Shown one piece after another: positions 46,351 to 58,400 of a stretch of 64,000 bases of DNA; the stretch's first letter is position 1; each line of letters begins with the position of its first letter. The stretch spans positions 1 through 64,000 of the forward strand of contig QVRM01005598.1 in assembly GCA_003439945.1 (NCBI GenBank), in the 5' to 3' direction. Source of the DNA: Dermanyssus gallinae (lineage: Eukaryota > Arthropoda > Arachnida > Mesostigmata > Dermanyssidae). The notes under the pieces are model-generated. The model was not told the origin of the DNA, did not search any database, and saw only the letters and a list, made by a program, of their open reading frames with translations. The position numbers and the translations under genes are program-made.

Positions 46351-47949
46351 TAGACACACGGTAGCGTCTAAATGCCCCACCCACTGTTCTCGCTCAACTG
46401 GACGAATACGAATTGGCAGGATTCTATCGCAGAGAACAGCAACAGGACAATGGCAACAGAAACAACCAGCAAGGCCGAGGTTCGAACCTGAAGCGATAAA
46501 CGGCCTGTTGTCAACCATGGCTGTCATGACCCATCTCGACGCGACGCCGCGTCAGCCGCCCTAATTACCGGCCGCTACACAACTTTTGTGTACGTCGCAG
46601 GACGGTTTTTTTCCTACCTGTAGGTATGTGCATGGATGTGTTGCTTTGTGGGATATATTAGGTCAGAGGTAAACTTATATCAGTGCATATGCTACTAAAT
46701 ACCTTATGATATCAGTGCATATTTAAATAATCGTATCAGTGCATGCTGCTAAATACCTTATATTGAACTCGAATATCAGTTTACTGCAACATGTAACTTC
46801 AAATACGTTTAAATCAAGCTATAATTCGTTTTCTGTTATTTATGGGCCAGCTCTGGGCCCTCGTGTAATGCCTTTGTCACAATTTCGCTCACACTTTAGC
46901 ACATTCAACGATCACGCGAGGAGTATAATACCCCGCGCCACCTTTCCAAACTCAGCCTTTTGAGATGTCAGTTCTGCAAGAAAGAGGCTGCTTCTTCGCT
47001 TCTTTCTCAAATGTTTGCACCGTTTTCACTTCGTGGGGACTGGGCGCGCCAGCTTATTCACACCGGGACCAATACAAATGTAGGTTCGCGTCGTACAAAT
47101 AACTGCGCTATCGCGAGGGCAGACTTCGACGGGGCTAATCTCCATGGTATCGTGGTGAAAGGCCAGTAAGTCGTACATGCATTTACTATTTTTCCACAGC
47201 AAGCTGCTTTTTTTCTACACGTTCGATATGAACCTTCAAACAAGCCGGAGCCAAATGGCCAAAGCCTGCTCAAGCGATGTTCTCTTTTGGTCACAACGAG
47301 GTCCGCTTACAATTCTTGAAATAACTAACAAATAAGTCCTATCGAGGAGTAGTAACACAATGCGAAAAGCTGGCTTCTCGATCTATGCACAAATATACAC
47401 GGTACGAGACAAAAGCTCTCTGACTGGTTCCCCTCGGGGGAGCAATGCAGACAGCCGGCGCTGTTAGTTTAATCATGTCTCTGGCTGCTGTAGTATAAGT
47501 TCCAAGGCATACACATCGGTTAAAGCGAACAATTTGCAAAGTCGTTTTATTATTTGCATTATCCAAGCATCATGATCTATTTTGCTATGGTACTTGCCGG
47601 CTAAAAAGGGTATAGAGATTATCACAAGTTCGTAATTTTGAATGGCTTCAGGCACTCTGTCGAAGTGAAGGCACCCTGTGCATAGCTCAGCCTAACGGTT
47701 GCATATACCCCCTGTAGGAACCCGCGAAACCTATGCCAACGTCGCCGTCCATTTAATATATATATATCACAGCAAAATAAATATTGATGCTTATATATAT
47801 ATATATAGTTATCGCAATAATGTGAACAATTATATATATAAACGTCCTTTATTTGTAGTACATATGTATGACAACAGAAGAATACCACGTTCCGTATTCT
47901 ACCCTTTGTGATCATTCCAATATTGATATCTCGCATATATACGAGCATA
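46351..47949. other. Unannotated sequence
   Basis: A perfect B-box-like GAGGTTCGAACCTGAAG sits at about 46472-46488 with no convincing A box. A loose repeat of ATATCAGTGCATATGCTACT occurs at about 46676-46760. Short TA runs near 47756 and 47792. No gene recognised. Confidence 0.35.
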
Positions 47950-47951
47950 TA

Positions 47952-48374
47952 CAGGGTGTGGTAGAAAAATTTGAAGCGCGATATGTGAAATTGTAGAGCT
48001 CGTTAAAGCAAATGTTTTTTTCCAATGGAACATAGTCTCTGAGAAGTCTTGTTTTGGAGTGAGAGTGAAATTACTACAGTTTGTAACATCATGTAAAAAT
48101 GACGCGCTACCATGGGGCGTTTTCTGACCGGCCTTGTATATTCTTCAGATGGAGCAGAATTTTATCATAATTTCTGTCTAGGAGGACTGGTTGTCTCGCA
48201 ACAGCACATTTTGTGCTCCTGTGTTGGTTAAAAACACCAGTGTTACAAATTGTAGTACTTTCACTCTCACTCCAAAACAAGACTTCTCGGAGACTATGTT
48301 CCATTGGAAAAAGCATTTGCTTTAACGAGCTCTACAATTCCACATATCGCGCTTCAATTTTTTTCTGCCTCACC

Positions 48375-48377
<3 letters not shown>
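47952..48377. mobile_element. Tc1/mariner-type MITE (426 bp)
   Basis: Long terminal inverted repeats of about 135 bp (left 47952 to about 48090, right about 48242-48377) begin CAGGGTG and are bordered by TA on both sides (47950-47951, 48378-48379). There is no internal ORF. TIRs with TA target duplications indicate mobilisation by a Tc1/mariner-like transposase, but the ends differ from the mariner at 16.3 kb. Its right end abuts a (TA)n array. Confidence 0.93.

Positions 48378-48414
<37 letters not shown>
48378..48414. repeat. (TA)n microsatellite
   Basis: About 36 bp of TA directly at the MITE end. Confidence 0.95.
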
Positions 48415-48417
<3 letters not shown>

Positions 48418-48716
48418 AGAATATCTGTATAGATAGACCTAAGCACTTTAAAGCATGATGACACGTTTTGGAATGCCTCAGTGCGCGCGATCTGCTAAGT
48501 GTCGCGCATCTTTATATCAAAACGAGCACAACCATTGTCTTTAGTATAAAGTCTAGATCCGTCACAGCTTAGTGCAAAGAGCTGAAATTTTGTGATATAT
48601 TTGGTCCTTTGGGATTACGATAACTACTGATCAAATACACGTAGTAAAGCACAATCGAGTGTACAGACAAGGTGAAGTCAATGCGGAAGTAGAGAATAAA
48701 AACACTCATCATGACG

Positions 48717-51125
48717 TTAATTTGGCGGACAATTAATTTTGTGTTTGATAAACTCCACTACAACGTTCTGAAGTCGCTCCTGAGACTCTTCCAGACTCAC
48801 GGGACCTGTGTTTGTGATTTGGTCTTCAGTAAGCCGGTCGACAATCGTCACACAAACCACCACGGCTGAAAGGTCAAACGGTCATGACGGAAAAACATTA
48901 GCGCATACACCAATATCAAACGAAACGTGCTTCCTATTTCAGCACCTTGTTCAATCAAGCAAGTTTAAATTTGTCTCTGAAAGCAACGTAGTGGCATACG
49001 AAATATACGTTGAGCATCGAACTAAGGTATTCTTTGTCGTTTACTCGTTTTGTCCACGTGGTTGCCAATGAAAGTGTGTTCCGATCTGTTTTATTAAGTT
49101 CTGCCTAAGAAGAACCACTTTTACATGCATTTATTAATGTAGTCATTCAATTTCGAGTTTCTGAAGTTTTCAAATTATCTAGTTTATTCTGTGGAAAGTC
49201 TCATTTAGAACTCGCATTCGTGTTCTGAACATTTGCTCTAAATGTTATTAACTTAGAACTTCTCTAAATTATACAACGTCGTTAAAATGAATTGTTCTGC
49301 TTTAGTCGAAGGAGAGGTTATAGTTGTTTTCTGTCGGAAGCAGCTACATAATTCACTCGTAGAAACGTAAATAAGATCATCAATACATCGTATAGAACTC
49401 CTGTATCTTACCGGGAACGTTAGCATGGTGACACATCGAGGCAAACAACGAACTCTCCATTTCGATGTTAGTGACGCCGCGCTTAACGTGTAAATCCTTG
49501 AGGAATTTTGCCTTGTCTTCGGCCGAATATGAGCAAAACGCCCCATCAAGACGAGCTTGACCTTCGTAGAAATCATTGGTACACATTGTTTTCCCTATCG
49601 TGTGGTGGGCAGTCCGGCAAGAACAAACAAAGCAGTGCACAATCATATTGATGTAACTGGCTTAAAAATGTGATTTTTTTTGTATTATATACCGAGCAAT
49701 ATAAGATATTTGTCCACACATTTCTGATTCAGTGTCACAAGCCATATCGTTAATTTTGAACAATATTAAATATCAATTTAAAACTAACGAGACTAACGAA
49801 AGCATCATGATAGATTAACAATCTCCTTATAATGCGACTAAACGTTGTGGATTAGGCTAATTCATTCGACTTTATCGAACATCGCAAACAGCATTTACGA
49901 CCTTTCCCAACATTGCAAATAGCATTTATTTATTTTTTAGGGCAGTGAATTTGAGCATTTACACTAAGGGCAGTGAATTTGATCCCTTCACTTGATATTG
50001 AACTTACAAAGTACTTATTTTTTTAACTATGCAAAAAGCCACGTTCCTCCAAGCGTTAACGTGAGCTATATCGTTACTTAGAGAAGAACAACATTGCTAT
50101 ATTATATATAAAGGTATGGCAAATCCACCAAATAATCTGCTAATGGTTCTAACAAGGATATCTTCAAACGTCACATGTCTGTGTAAAATGCATAATTCCA
50201 ACCTGAGATAATTTTTAACCCCGGGAACTTGCTCGCTCCGACTGTGAGAAGTTCATCTGCTAGGTCTTGCCGAAGAACGCACGGACGATCTTCACGTTTA
50301 CCCAGGACCGCCTGGAATTCAAAGTTGTTTTTTTGTAATATCCAAACGACGAACGATATCAAGATCTGTTTTCTTTTTGTGGCGATACCAAGATGTTCTA
50401 TCTTTTCGTGGCGAAAGGGTTTGCTCGCACCATATATAAGGTAACTCGTCCCAACTCAGCAACCTATGTAGATCTCGTGTAGCAACCTGTGTCGAAAATA
50501 GCTGTCGAAAACTGGTCTGTGTTTAATTCCATCGAAGCAGCTGACTTAGATAAATCATTATTTTGGAATTATTATCCCATTGTTATTTCTGTTAATGACG
50601 GCTAGCCCGTTTCGGAAGGGACATACCCATAGGCGGCATAATCAGTGCACTATTGTTAATTAGTGCACTGATTTTTAGTTAAAAGTTACTGCTACAAAGG
50701 TTAACTCGTTTTTTGAAGGACTTCCTCTCGTCGAACTAATTCGGTACTTTCGTAGACCGCAAAACATATCTACCCTTTGTGGTTGTTTTTGTGCGGGAAT
50801 TAAAACAAAAACTTAGTTCCGCCTCTGGTAGAACACACCACCGATGAGGGTATTGGCAGGCGTTGCGGAGTGAAGAGCTACGGAGATGTTAATTAATTCA
50901 TGAGTTGTGGACGCCACTGTACAAAAGGTCGGCAATCCTGTTGTGCTGGGTGTCGTCGTGTTTCGTTGCTAAAATGCTGCGTGCTACATACTGATGAGCC
51001 AAATCACCTGTTTACTGTGACCACAGTTCGCGCAACATCTGACTATGCGATTGTGTAAACCACTATCCGCACCGATAAATCTCATAATTTGTTCGAAAAC
51101 TTAAGCATTTGTAATGCAGTTTTGC

Positions 51126-51218
<93 letters not shown>

Positions 51219-52046
51219 GTAGCGAAACGACGAGCTTACGAAGGGATGGGTAGCCTCTCCAAATTCGTTGATGACCTCTTTGCTAACGATTATGGTGCCC
51301 GGTACCACGCCGAGTCCACCCGACGTGCCCATTCGTATGAAGATGACGTGTGGACAGCCGGCATAGTGGAGCAGCTTGAACAGTTCGTGAAGCAGAATCG
51401 ACACCGAAGGCGCTCCCATGCCATGGCCGACACACAATACGGGGCCGGCCTTAAACATCGAGTAGCGATGGGAGTGCGCTGAAAGGTCCATGAGCTCACA
51501 GCCGGTTGGCAGGCCGACGTTTAATTCGGCAATCACCAGCCTAACCGGTTGTGCAACGAGCAATGTCAAATGTTACTATTGTATTAGTGAGACGTACCAC
51601 TCAACGTACAAGTATTACGGCAGTTATTAATAGGCTATATATATATATACACGGAATTTCTGTTGCACAAATCGAGTACTGTAAAGAGCAATTAATCTTT
51701 AGCTTTCTTAAAGATTTAATATTTGAGAAAGCTAAAGAAGAATAAAAATGAAGAGAAAGCCCACTACACAGCTTATATATATATATATATATGACCTGCG
51801 CAATATCAAAAGGCTTGATAGTCTTACAAAATGCTACCGACATAGACAAGATGGCCTTTGCTTTCAACTTACCTGGCGAGCTTGGCCATCCTGTAAGCGG
51901 TGCCTCCCATGCATACGAAACGAACATCACCAAACATAGCCGAAAGATTCTGCGTAGTGTTAAAGCCAATATGGTAGAGCGTGTCCTGCTGCAGTGAACG
52001 GATGTTGGCATTTTTAATAGGGTTAAACGTGGGCGCTGTTGACGTC
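48717..52046 (-). CDS. UPP: Uridine phosphorylase (first coding exon not found)
   Basis: Pyrimidine salvage enzyme: uridine plus phosphate to uracil plus ribose-1-phosphate, cytosolic. Five exons on the minus strand: 51873-52046, 51240-51540, 50203-50311, 49412-49594 and 48717-48865 (stop TAA 48719-48717). All junctions are GT-AG and in phase, giving 304 residues against about 310 in human UPP1. Landmarks: DTLYHIGFNTT, then MFGDVRFVCMGG (nucleotide/phosphate-site strand); GPVLCVGHGMGAPSVSI; IRMGTSGG (phosphate-binding Arg and Thr); YEGQARLDGAFCSY (uracil-binding Gln and Arg); and NIEMESSLFA (ribose-binding Glu-Met-Glu). The C-terminus AVVVCVTIVDRL leads to EFIKHKINCPPN. All expected active-site residues are visible, so it is probably functional. 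The initiating exon, expected to add only a few residues, lies upstream of 52046 and was not identified. Confidence 0.93.
51129..51215. repeat. (TA)n in uridine phosphorylase intron 2, 24 bp from the donor
   Basis: About 86 bp of pure TA, among the longest pure arrays in the window, immediately inside the intron. Confidence 0.97.
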
Positions 52047-52139
52047 CTGAAAAAATCAAGAAAATCAAAGGTAAAAGCGTCACGTATCAGAAGATTAGCA
52101 TGTCAAAGCTAAGATACATATCGAGCTTGACTACCTTAA

Positions 52140-52189
52140 AAAATAACCATAAAGTGCCTATTTTTTAATAGGCACTTTATGGTTATTTT
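52140..52189. repeat. Perfect 23-bp hairpin with TTTT loop
   Basis: AAAATAACCATAAAGTGCCT starts the left arm (52140-52162). The loop is TTTT (52163-52166) and the right arm (52167-52189) is its exact inverted complement. It lies 94 bp upstream of the first recognised uridine phosphorylase exon. Not a known element to me. Confidence 0.95.
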
Positions 52190-52311
52190 GTATTATTATT
52201 TCGAGTTATTTCATTTACATATTTTTATATATGCACACACGCAAGCCTTTACCAGACAGCAAAAAAAATTGCCATAGCGGGATTATAATCTATATTACAA
52301 TTGAAGAAAGC

Positions 52312-52532
52312 TAGATCCTTGTTGTACCTTGCGGGCTTAAAACATCCACAGGGTTTCCCAAACAGTCCTTGTGGCAGCATGGTTGCTGACTCTCAGCGGT
52401 ATTGTTTATCATCTATTCTCAATGAGCATCGCCCAAAGAAAATGCGACCAACAGCAGGGATCGAACCGGCGACACCCCGGTAGATGACAACCATGACTAG
52501 CGCACTAGTTCCCTAGACCACGCCGCCACACT
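52312..52532 (-). mobile_element. Second tRNA-derived SINE family
   Basis: The minus-strand head GTGTGGCGGCGTGGTCTAGG includes an A-box-like stretch and GCCGGTTCGATCCCTGC (about 52447-52463) is a near-perfect B box. The roughly 75-nt spacing and mispaired stems indicate a tRNA-derived head rather than a working tRNA. A non-tRNA body of about 140 bp follows. Its tail, CTGCCACAAGGACTGTTTGG, recurs in diverged form at about 53340-53405 on the same strand. Confidence 0.75.
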
Positions 52533-52546
52533 TGAAATGTCTACTA

Positions 52547-53090
52547 CGGTGATCGAAAGAGCTATGGAAAAGCGGCACCGATTTCGGCTGTAACTGCTAT
52601 GAAGAGGATATGCTACATTACAGAGTTAGTCTACTAGTTATTTTGGTGTATATGCGGCGTTAACGTTGTTGATACGTTTAACTCTGCACTAACAGAGGTC
52701 GTCTGGTAACGTGTTAGCCAGAGTTCATGCTGGAAATCTGGACATTTTCTATGGCCTTGGAACTAAACGAAATTAACAACCAATATAACTCTTCCGACAA
52801 CGCGGCTCAACCTTACTATGTATATATTTAGCATTACTACACATAGCATTTGTATGCGTATTGGCCCAGAATACAAAACTCGGCTTCTGTATCCTCGGTT
52901 AATACAATGTTTGTAACTTGTGTAGTTAGGTAGTTAGCACGTGCAGAGTTAAGCATGTTAACACACGCGTTTGGTTAACGGTGCAAACACGCTAAAATGA
53001 CCAGTAGACCAACTCTGTAGCATATAGCCTTTTCATAGCGGTTACAGCCGGAACCGGTGCCGCTTTTCTACACTGCTCTTTCGATCACTG
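52547..53090. mobile_element. Inverted-repeat (MITE-like) element, 544 bp
   Basis: Left arm 52547-52692 and the complement of right arm 52933-53090 share GTGATCGAAAGAGC, AAAAGCGGCACCG, GGCTGTAAC and TTAACTCTGCA blocks in order, giving TIRs of about 145-155 bp at moderate divergence. No ORF between them. The termini (C-R-GTGATCG) resemble hAT ends, but no 8-bp duplication is evident. Confidence 0.85.
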
Positions 53091-54377
53091 TGGGCATACA
53101 ACAGGCCCGCAACGTACAGCGAGGTTCGAGCTTTCTTTAATTGTCCATTGTCGCCTTAACTTTCCTTGGTTAAATGGTTATCAACCATATAAATATCGGC
53201 CCATGTCAGCAAATCCTCAGCGAATATTTTTTTAAGAGAATGCAAGATGTAGTTTCCGTGAGAACGAACGTAAAATTTGCTTCGACTGGATTTAGCCGCA
53301 TGGGAGCCAGACCTTTCCAGTGTTAACCGTTTCTTGCCATCGCTCCACTGCATTATAGTGAGAGTATTTGTGCATTTGAGGTTTCTCAACAGTTCTTGTG
53401 GCAGTATAGGCACTGATTAACCTTTGATCAGCTTAAAGCGGCGCTACGATTAATGTATTTTACTACTGCCAGGGCCAGTAGGTAAAGCGCAAGCAATGAT
53501 TACAGTAAATGTATTGTTTATTAACCAATATTTGGTTTATGCACATATGTGGTACAGCTATCCTATATAACTTTCATCAGCGATATTGCTTTTGTGCACT
53601 GTTGGAGATGATACAGATCACACGATTTTCCGCATAGCTTGCATTTAAGTGGACCTAATATATCCATATCAGAGAGCTTTGTTTATCACCAAGTCTTGGT
53701 AGAACACCAAACTGGTATAAATTAATAAACCGAAGCACCAGCAGGACGAACCCTGCAGAAGGACGTGTACGGGTTGACGAAGGCGGTTTCTATGAAATGA
53801 ATTGCAGCGTAGATCAAGATGTGCAAAAAATAGCGTCGTTACTTAAGCCCGTAAAATGCGCCGCCGGCTTATATTAACGTGTAGTACTGTCGAATGTTAG
53901 TTTGTATCAGTAAGACCACCAGCTTAGCTACTCCTATTACGTGGATGTACGCTGTATCTTATGGCCCTGAAAGAGTAGGACAGAAACTAAGTGAATAAAT
54001 AACGAGGGCGGAAAGATGAAGATAGTTACAAAATAGTTAATCACGATGGGGCCTATGCTTACGTACGGCTATTTGAAAAGGGAAACGAATCAAACTCACA
54101 TTTTTGTGCATGGGCGCATACTATACCACGGCAGCCAAACATATAGGCTGAAGCGTATAGGCAAACGGAGCAGGCGAAGACCTCAAACCACTGCTTAGCA
54201 TTGGGAATAAATCCACTAGCTAACACCACTGCCAGCGAATATTCGTGGCCACTCTATACTCGTCAATGAGTCACTTTTGTCGATGAACTTGGTACGTTTC
54301 TAGAGAAATTAATGTTCGGCTTACAGCACATAGTGCACAGTGCTCTCTTCTCTCTCTTCCTCTTCCTCCCTCTCTCT
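53091..54377. other. Unannotated; SINE-2 tail fragment at 53340-53410
   Basis: Apart from the short minus-strand similarity to the second SINE tail, nothing is recognised. Confidence 0.35.
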
Positions 54378-54378
54378 A

Positions 54379-54422
<44 letters not shown>

Positions 54423-54426
54423 TATC
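54378..54426. repeat. (TA)n microsatellite
   Basis: About 48 bp of TA preceded by a TC-rich run. Confidence 0.95.
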
Positions 54427-54858
54427 AAAATGTATATCTAGCTATTGCTTGGATATGAAATTTGATTGTTCCTAACACCAACTGAATCATGCGAAGACGG
54501 AGTCGGGTAGTCGTCGTAGACAAAGGCTGGTTGGTTGGATCTAGCTACCAGTAGCTTATTGTTTCGTGTTCACTTTCTCTATTCGGTAGCCTGTCCTTAA
54601 TAAGGCAACAATCCTAAGCGTCGCAAACAGCGGTTCTCTAGTTCTATAGATATAGTCCACAAGTAGTGATCGGCAATGATGCGGCAAGCCGAAGGATTCC
54701 TCGTCGAAGACACCACCGGCACCTCGCAGCTTCGCGGCTTGCCCAGAAACATTAATGCGTGTGTATCACTAAATAACTTGCTATGCACGCGTAAATAAAC
54801 AAGAATAAACAAGTATATAAACACATATATCACAGATATACTAATTAGTATGATTATT

Positions 54859-54889
<31 letters not shown>

Positions 54890-54899
54890 AAACCGTTAT
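54427..54899. other. Unannotated sequence
   Basis: Unrecognised apart from a short (TA)n at about 54869-54888. Confidence 0.3.
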
Positions 54900-54904
54900 G
54901 CAAA

Positions 54905-55215
54905 TTTTTTTAGGGTTACTCTGCAAAAAATATTTTTTTTCTCAATGAAACAAGAGGACAGAAAAGTCTTGTTTAGAAATGAGGGTGAAATTTATAAAAG
55001 TAGATATACGGTCTTTTTTCTCCTTTATAATTGTGCAAAATCTACGTTTGCGACAGAACCATACCAGCGTGTTCGGTGGAAAATTCCGCACAACCTTAAT
55101 GCCACACAACGCAGGCTAGCGAAAGGCGAAGAGCTGGAGTAAAGCGAGTCCTATGTTGTTTTTTTATTAATTTTACGTTAAAGCTTTCACCTTTCAGAAC
55201 CGTAAAATTGCACTT
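54905..55215. mobile_element. Fragment related to the 47.95 kb MITE
   Basis: CAATGAAAC, then GTCTTGTTTAGAAATGAGGG and TGAAATTTA, line up with the TIR of the 47.95 kb element. A possible second arm near 55180-55200 is weak. Degenerate. Confidence 0.5.
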
Positions 55216-55560
55216 TGAATGCCCACTATTTTCGTACCAAAGTGATGGTGCTGCGTTACGCAGTTGCCAAGTAACTAGCTTTTTCGACAGCCAAATCAAT
55301 AGTAGAAGCATGCATACTTGCTAGCATTTTGACCTACTCTAGCAAATAAACCATTCGCGCTTGATCAGAAATGCGCCAAAGCTTTTTGTTGTATATATCC
55401 TGATTACCAATTACCACGGTTGACAAACCCTTTGATTCAATATACCACTAAACTCCCTGGAACTAATCATGAACATCTTGCACATAAGGAATAATCCTCG
55501 ATGAGATATGAAGCTCATTCTGCACGACGTTCGGTACAGTAGTTTGTACTAATAGTTTCC
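55216..55560. other. Unannotated sequence
   Basis: No feature recognised. Confidence 0.3.
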
Positions 55561-55598
<38 letters not shown>

Positions 55599-55599
55599 T
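55561..55599. repeat. (AAT)n microsatellite
   Basis: About 13 units. Confidence 0.95.
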
Positions 55600-56832
55600 C
55601 ATACTAGTAGTTTGAACTAAAGGAAACTTGCAGCATTGGATACATGGGCATATTGTGCATACCGCGTACTCCAAGGTCCTCCCCCCTCCTGCTCACACGT
55701 GTAAGACGGCCAGGTGGATATCAATAGGACCAGCAAGGGTATGCGTATTTCCGTGCACTTGGTCTAAGCTCTGCTGACAGAAGCCTGCCTGGGTATGACG
55801 AGTGGCAGCTATTGTGCTATACTGACAAGTGGCTCTAGGTAAACTGGAAATCATACTATGCGGCTTAGTTAAGGGCAGGAAGCAGACGCCGTATTCGAAT
55901 CGAATGCCAACCTACCGTGTCGACTGAAACTTGGGGTCGGAGCCGTCAGCTGGAGGTTTCCGTGTGCAATCGTCGGCCTTATGTGTTGCGGCCATTTGAT
56001 TTCACTCCTCGTCCTGTGGTATGATTTTGTCGGGTTTGTACGGTTTTGACAGAACACTAGGTCAAGAGGCCACCAATTTTAACAACCAACTTCGTATGCT
56101 TTAGTGCAAAGCTGCTTGCCAGAGGCCCCCTCTAGGCAAGCTAGTAACCGTCAGTAAGCCGCCAGAATACTTTTTCATAGCTAGTAGATAGTTCTTGGAT
56201 CTAGCTATCCTGTAATAATATAAAGAAGTACCAGATATGTAGCTTAACCAAAATACTTCATTATGAGCAAAATCCATCAGCTTGTGCCGTAGTCGACCTG
56301 CATTTACATGCAATCAACAAATGTCGAGACAGTCGAACGGGAGAATAAACGTCTTTCTATCCGTTGTCGTAAGATCAGACATTAAACATGTTTAACAGTT
56401 AAAAAACCGTTATTACCACAAGATACATTTGTTTATGTTTTGACTAAAAGGTATACAAAAGAATCGTTGTTGCCCTACTCAGAACGAATATGATAAAGAC
56501 GAATGATTCTGCAAAAAAGAAGGGCAATATTTTTTATTAAATAAGATGAGCATCAGTTTGGCGCAGTGGGCAGAGATACGAGAAAATTTCCCTGTGACTT
56601 GGGCGAATGAAACCATTCCCATAGAAGACTGTAGTGAGGTTGTGAAAGGTAACGCTACATATATGCTCCCGAAATTGTATTTTCAATATAATACATTATG
56701 TATATGTTACACGTATCGCGATGGATTAGCTAAAAATATGTGCTCCCTATTGTGTGGGACACAGTGAAGCTAAAAGAATTCAAGAGATCGATGCGGGGAG
56801 CAGTTTCAGAGACAGATGCTGTTTTAGGCTAT

Positions 56833-56835
<3 letters not shown>
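55600..56835. other. Unannotated sequence
   Basis: A 73-codon plus-strand frame at 56546-56767 is non-repetitive but unrecognised. Confidence 0.3.

Positions 56836-56883
<48 letters not shown>
56836..56883. repeat. (AAT)n microsatellite, 5' side of an RLE-type remnant
   Basis: 16 AAT units ending exactly where retroelement similarity starts. Confidence 0.95.
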
Positions 56884-57510
56884 TTCGTCTCATTCCGCAT
56901 GGTGTCGGCTCTCAGAATCGGCGGGCCGATATGCGAACCACACATTTGTAAGGCCTGTGGAAACCAATGGAGAAGGATGGCCTCCACCCATTGAGCTGCA
57001 TCAAGAGCCAAGGCCGGGCTCCTAGGCACACCGAAATAAACGCAATAATTCAAAGAGCTCACCGGAGAGCGGGAACACATAGCATGCTAGAACCCAGACT
57101 AGGACTTCTGGGTTCACTTCTCTCACTCACCATTGCGCCGTGGAAAGAGGCAAATGCCTGGTTCGAGATGCGACAGTATCCTGCACGGCCGCATCGTCTT
57201 ATTTATGCCACAGCGCAAGAGAACGGCGTAAATACACAGAGTTAGAGCCTAGATATCATTTCGTGCCGATTGCAATAGAAACAATGGGCCCGGTCAGCAG
57301 GAGTACAAGGAAATTTATAAAAGACTGGTAGATAGGTGATCGAATACAGGCAACCACCGGGGATATACGCGAAAACGAATTTCTGAGGCAGCTGCTTTCA
57401 TTGGCAGTTTGCAAATGAAATACCGCGTCGATATTAGGTGCGATGGGCTGAGAACAGCTAGATGGTAACCACGAAATAACGAGGATACACATTCACACCT
57501 CACAATTGCA
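56884..57510 (+). mobile_element. RLE-type retrotransposon 3' end, between two (AAT)n arrays
   Basis: VSALRIGGPICEPHICKACG, then after a frameshift DGLHPLSC, reproduce the Cys/His cluster of the 1.2 kb and 18.3 kb remnants. APRHTEINAIIQRAHRRAG supplies the RH-x-x-x-N block and MLEPRLG the next. The RPDG motif is lost, but TIAPWKEANAWFE keeps the flanking pattern. It closes with EPRYHFVPIAIETMG and REN-FLRQLLSLAV, the family C-terminus. (AAT)n arrays border both ends. Confidence 0.8.
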
Positions 57511-57522
57511 TTGTCCTAACAC

Positions 57523-57524
<2 letters not shown>

Positions 57525-57612
<88 letters not shown>
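57525..57612. repeat. (AAT)n microsatellite, 3' side of an RLE-type remnant
   Basis: About 29 units with one phase break near 57562. Confidence 0.95.
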
Positions 57613-57616
<4 letters not shown>

Positions 57617-58225
57617 TTGCCATCATATTGATACTACGGTTATGACAAACCCCGTCCATTAACTGCTTTATCGCTACGAGCAGATGCTACTCCAGTATGC
57701 CAGTTGCTCAAGATGGGACTTTTGAAAGCATGCAAATCTCTTACAAAGGGCTTCAAATCTATGTGCAAGTAACATCGAATCAGGTTCGTCGCTAATATTC
57801 TGCAAAGCAGACGGCCAGAAGATACCAAGCGCAGGTTTATCTGAGTAACAGTCGCTTCGGTAATTTCTGTTGTTGCCGTCGTGAAATAGGGTTTTTTTTT
57901 ATACCACAGCCATCAGATAACGTGAGCATGGATCGTTAGAACCCATCCAACCACCTGTTAGCATATCGTATTAGCTGAACAAGAAACTCTGAGCACGTGA
58001 TGTAACAAGTGAAGCTCCGCCACTGAGGGGACGAGCGAGCAAGAGAAAGACTGTTTTCCGCAAATCGTCATCAATCATTCCACTCGCCTCATACCATATG
58101 CATAGTTGTGAACCGCAACAGAACCGCATGTTTAGCCTCGCCAGCAGGATTTTTAATCCCGCCCACTCCACAACTGTACCAAGTCGAAAGCAGCGCCATG
58201 GATTCAGCTGCAGATGGTGTTTTCC
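57613..58225. other. Unannotated sequence
   Basis: No feature recognised. Confidence 0.3.
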
Positions 58226-58350
58226 ATACTCGTCATATATATATATATATATATCCCATGTCCGACGTATTCGTATATATAGATATATATCCCATGTCCG
58301 ACGTATTCGTACGTATATATAGATATATATCCCATGTCCGACGTTCACGC
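58226..58350. repeat. 36-40 bp tandem repeat with TATA-rich part
   Basis: CCCATGTCCGACGT occurs three times (58254, 58290 and 58330), separated by ATTCGTATATATAGATATATAT-type spacers. Confidence 0.9.
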
Positions 58351-58400
58351 CATAACATTCACGTCGTCAACTTCGTAACACCATTCATTACACTTACATT

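Noticed and set aside
46472..46488. tRNA or third SINE from the palindromic GGTTCGAACC
   Set aside because: No A box or stem at the right distance; the 10-bp palindrome can occur by chance.
51129..51569. Single 146-codon ORF as the uridine phosphorylase exon
   Set aside because: The extension past CATCCCTTC is (TA)n encoding Tyr-Ile repeats; a GTAAGC donor at 51239 ends the exon and restores family alignment with the next exon.
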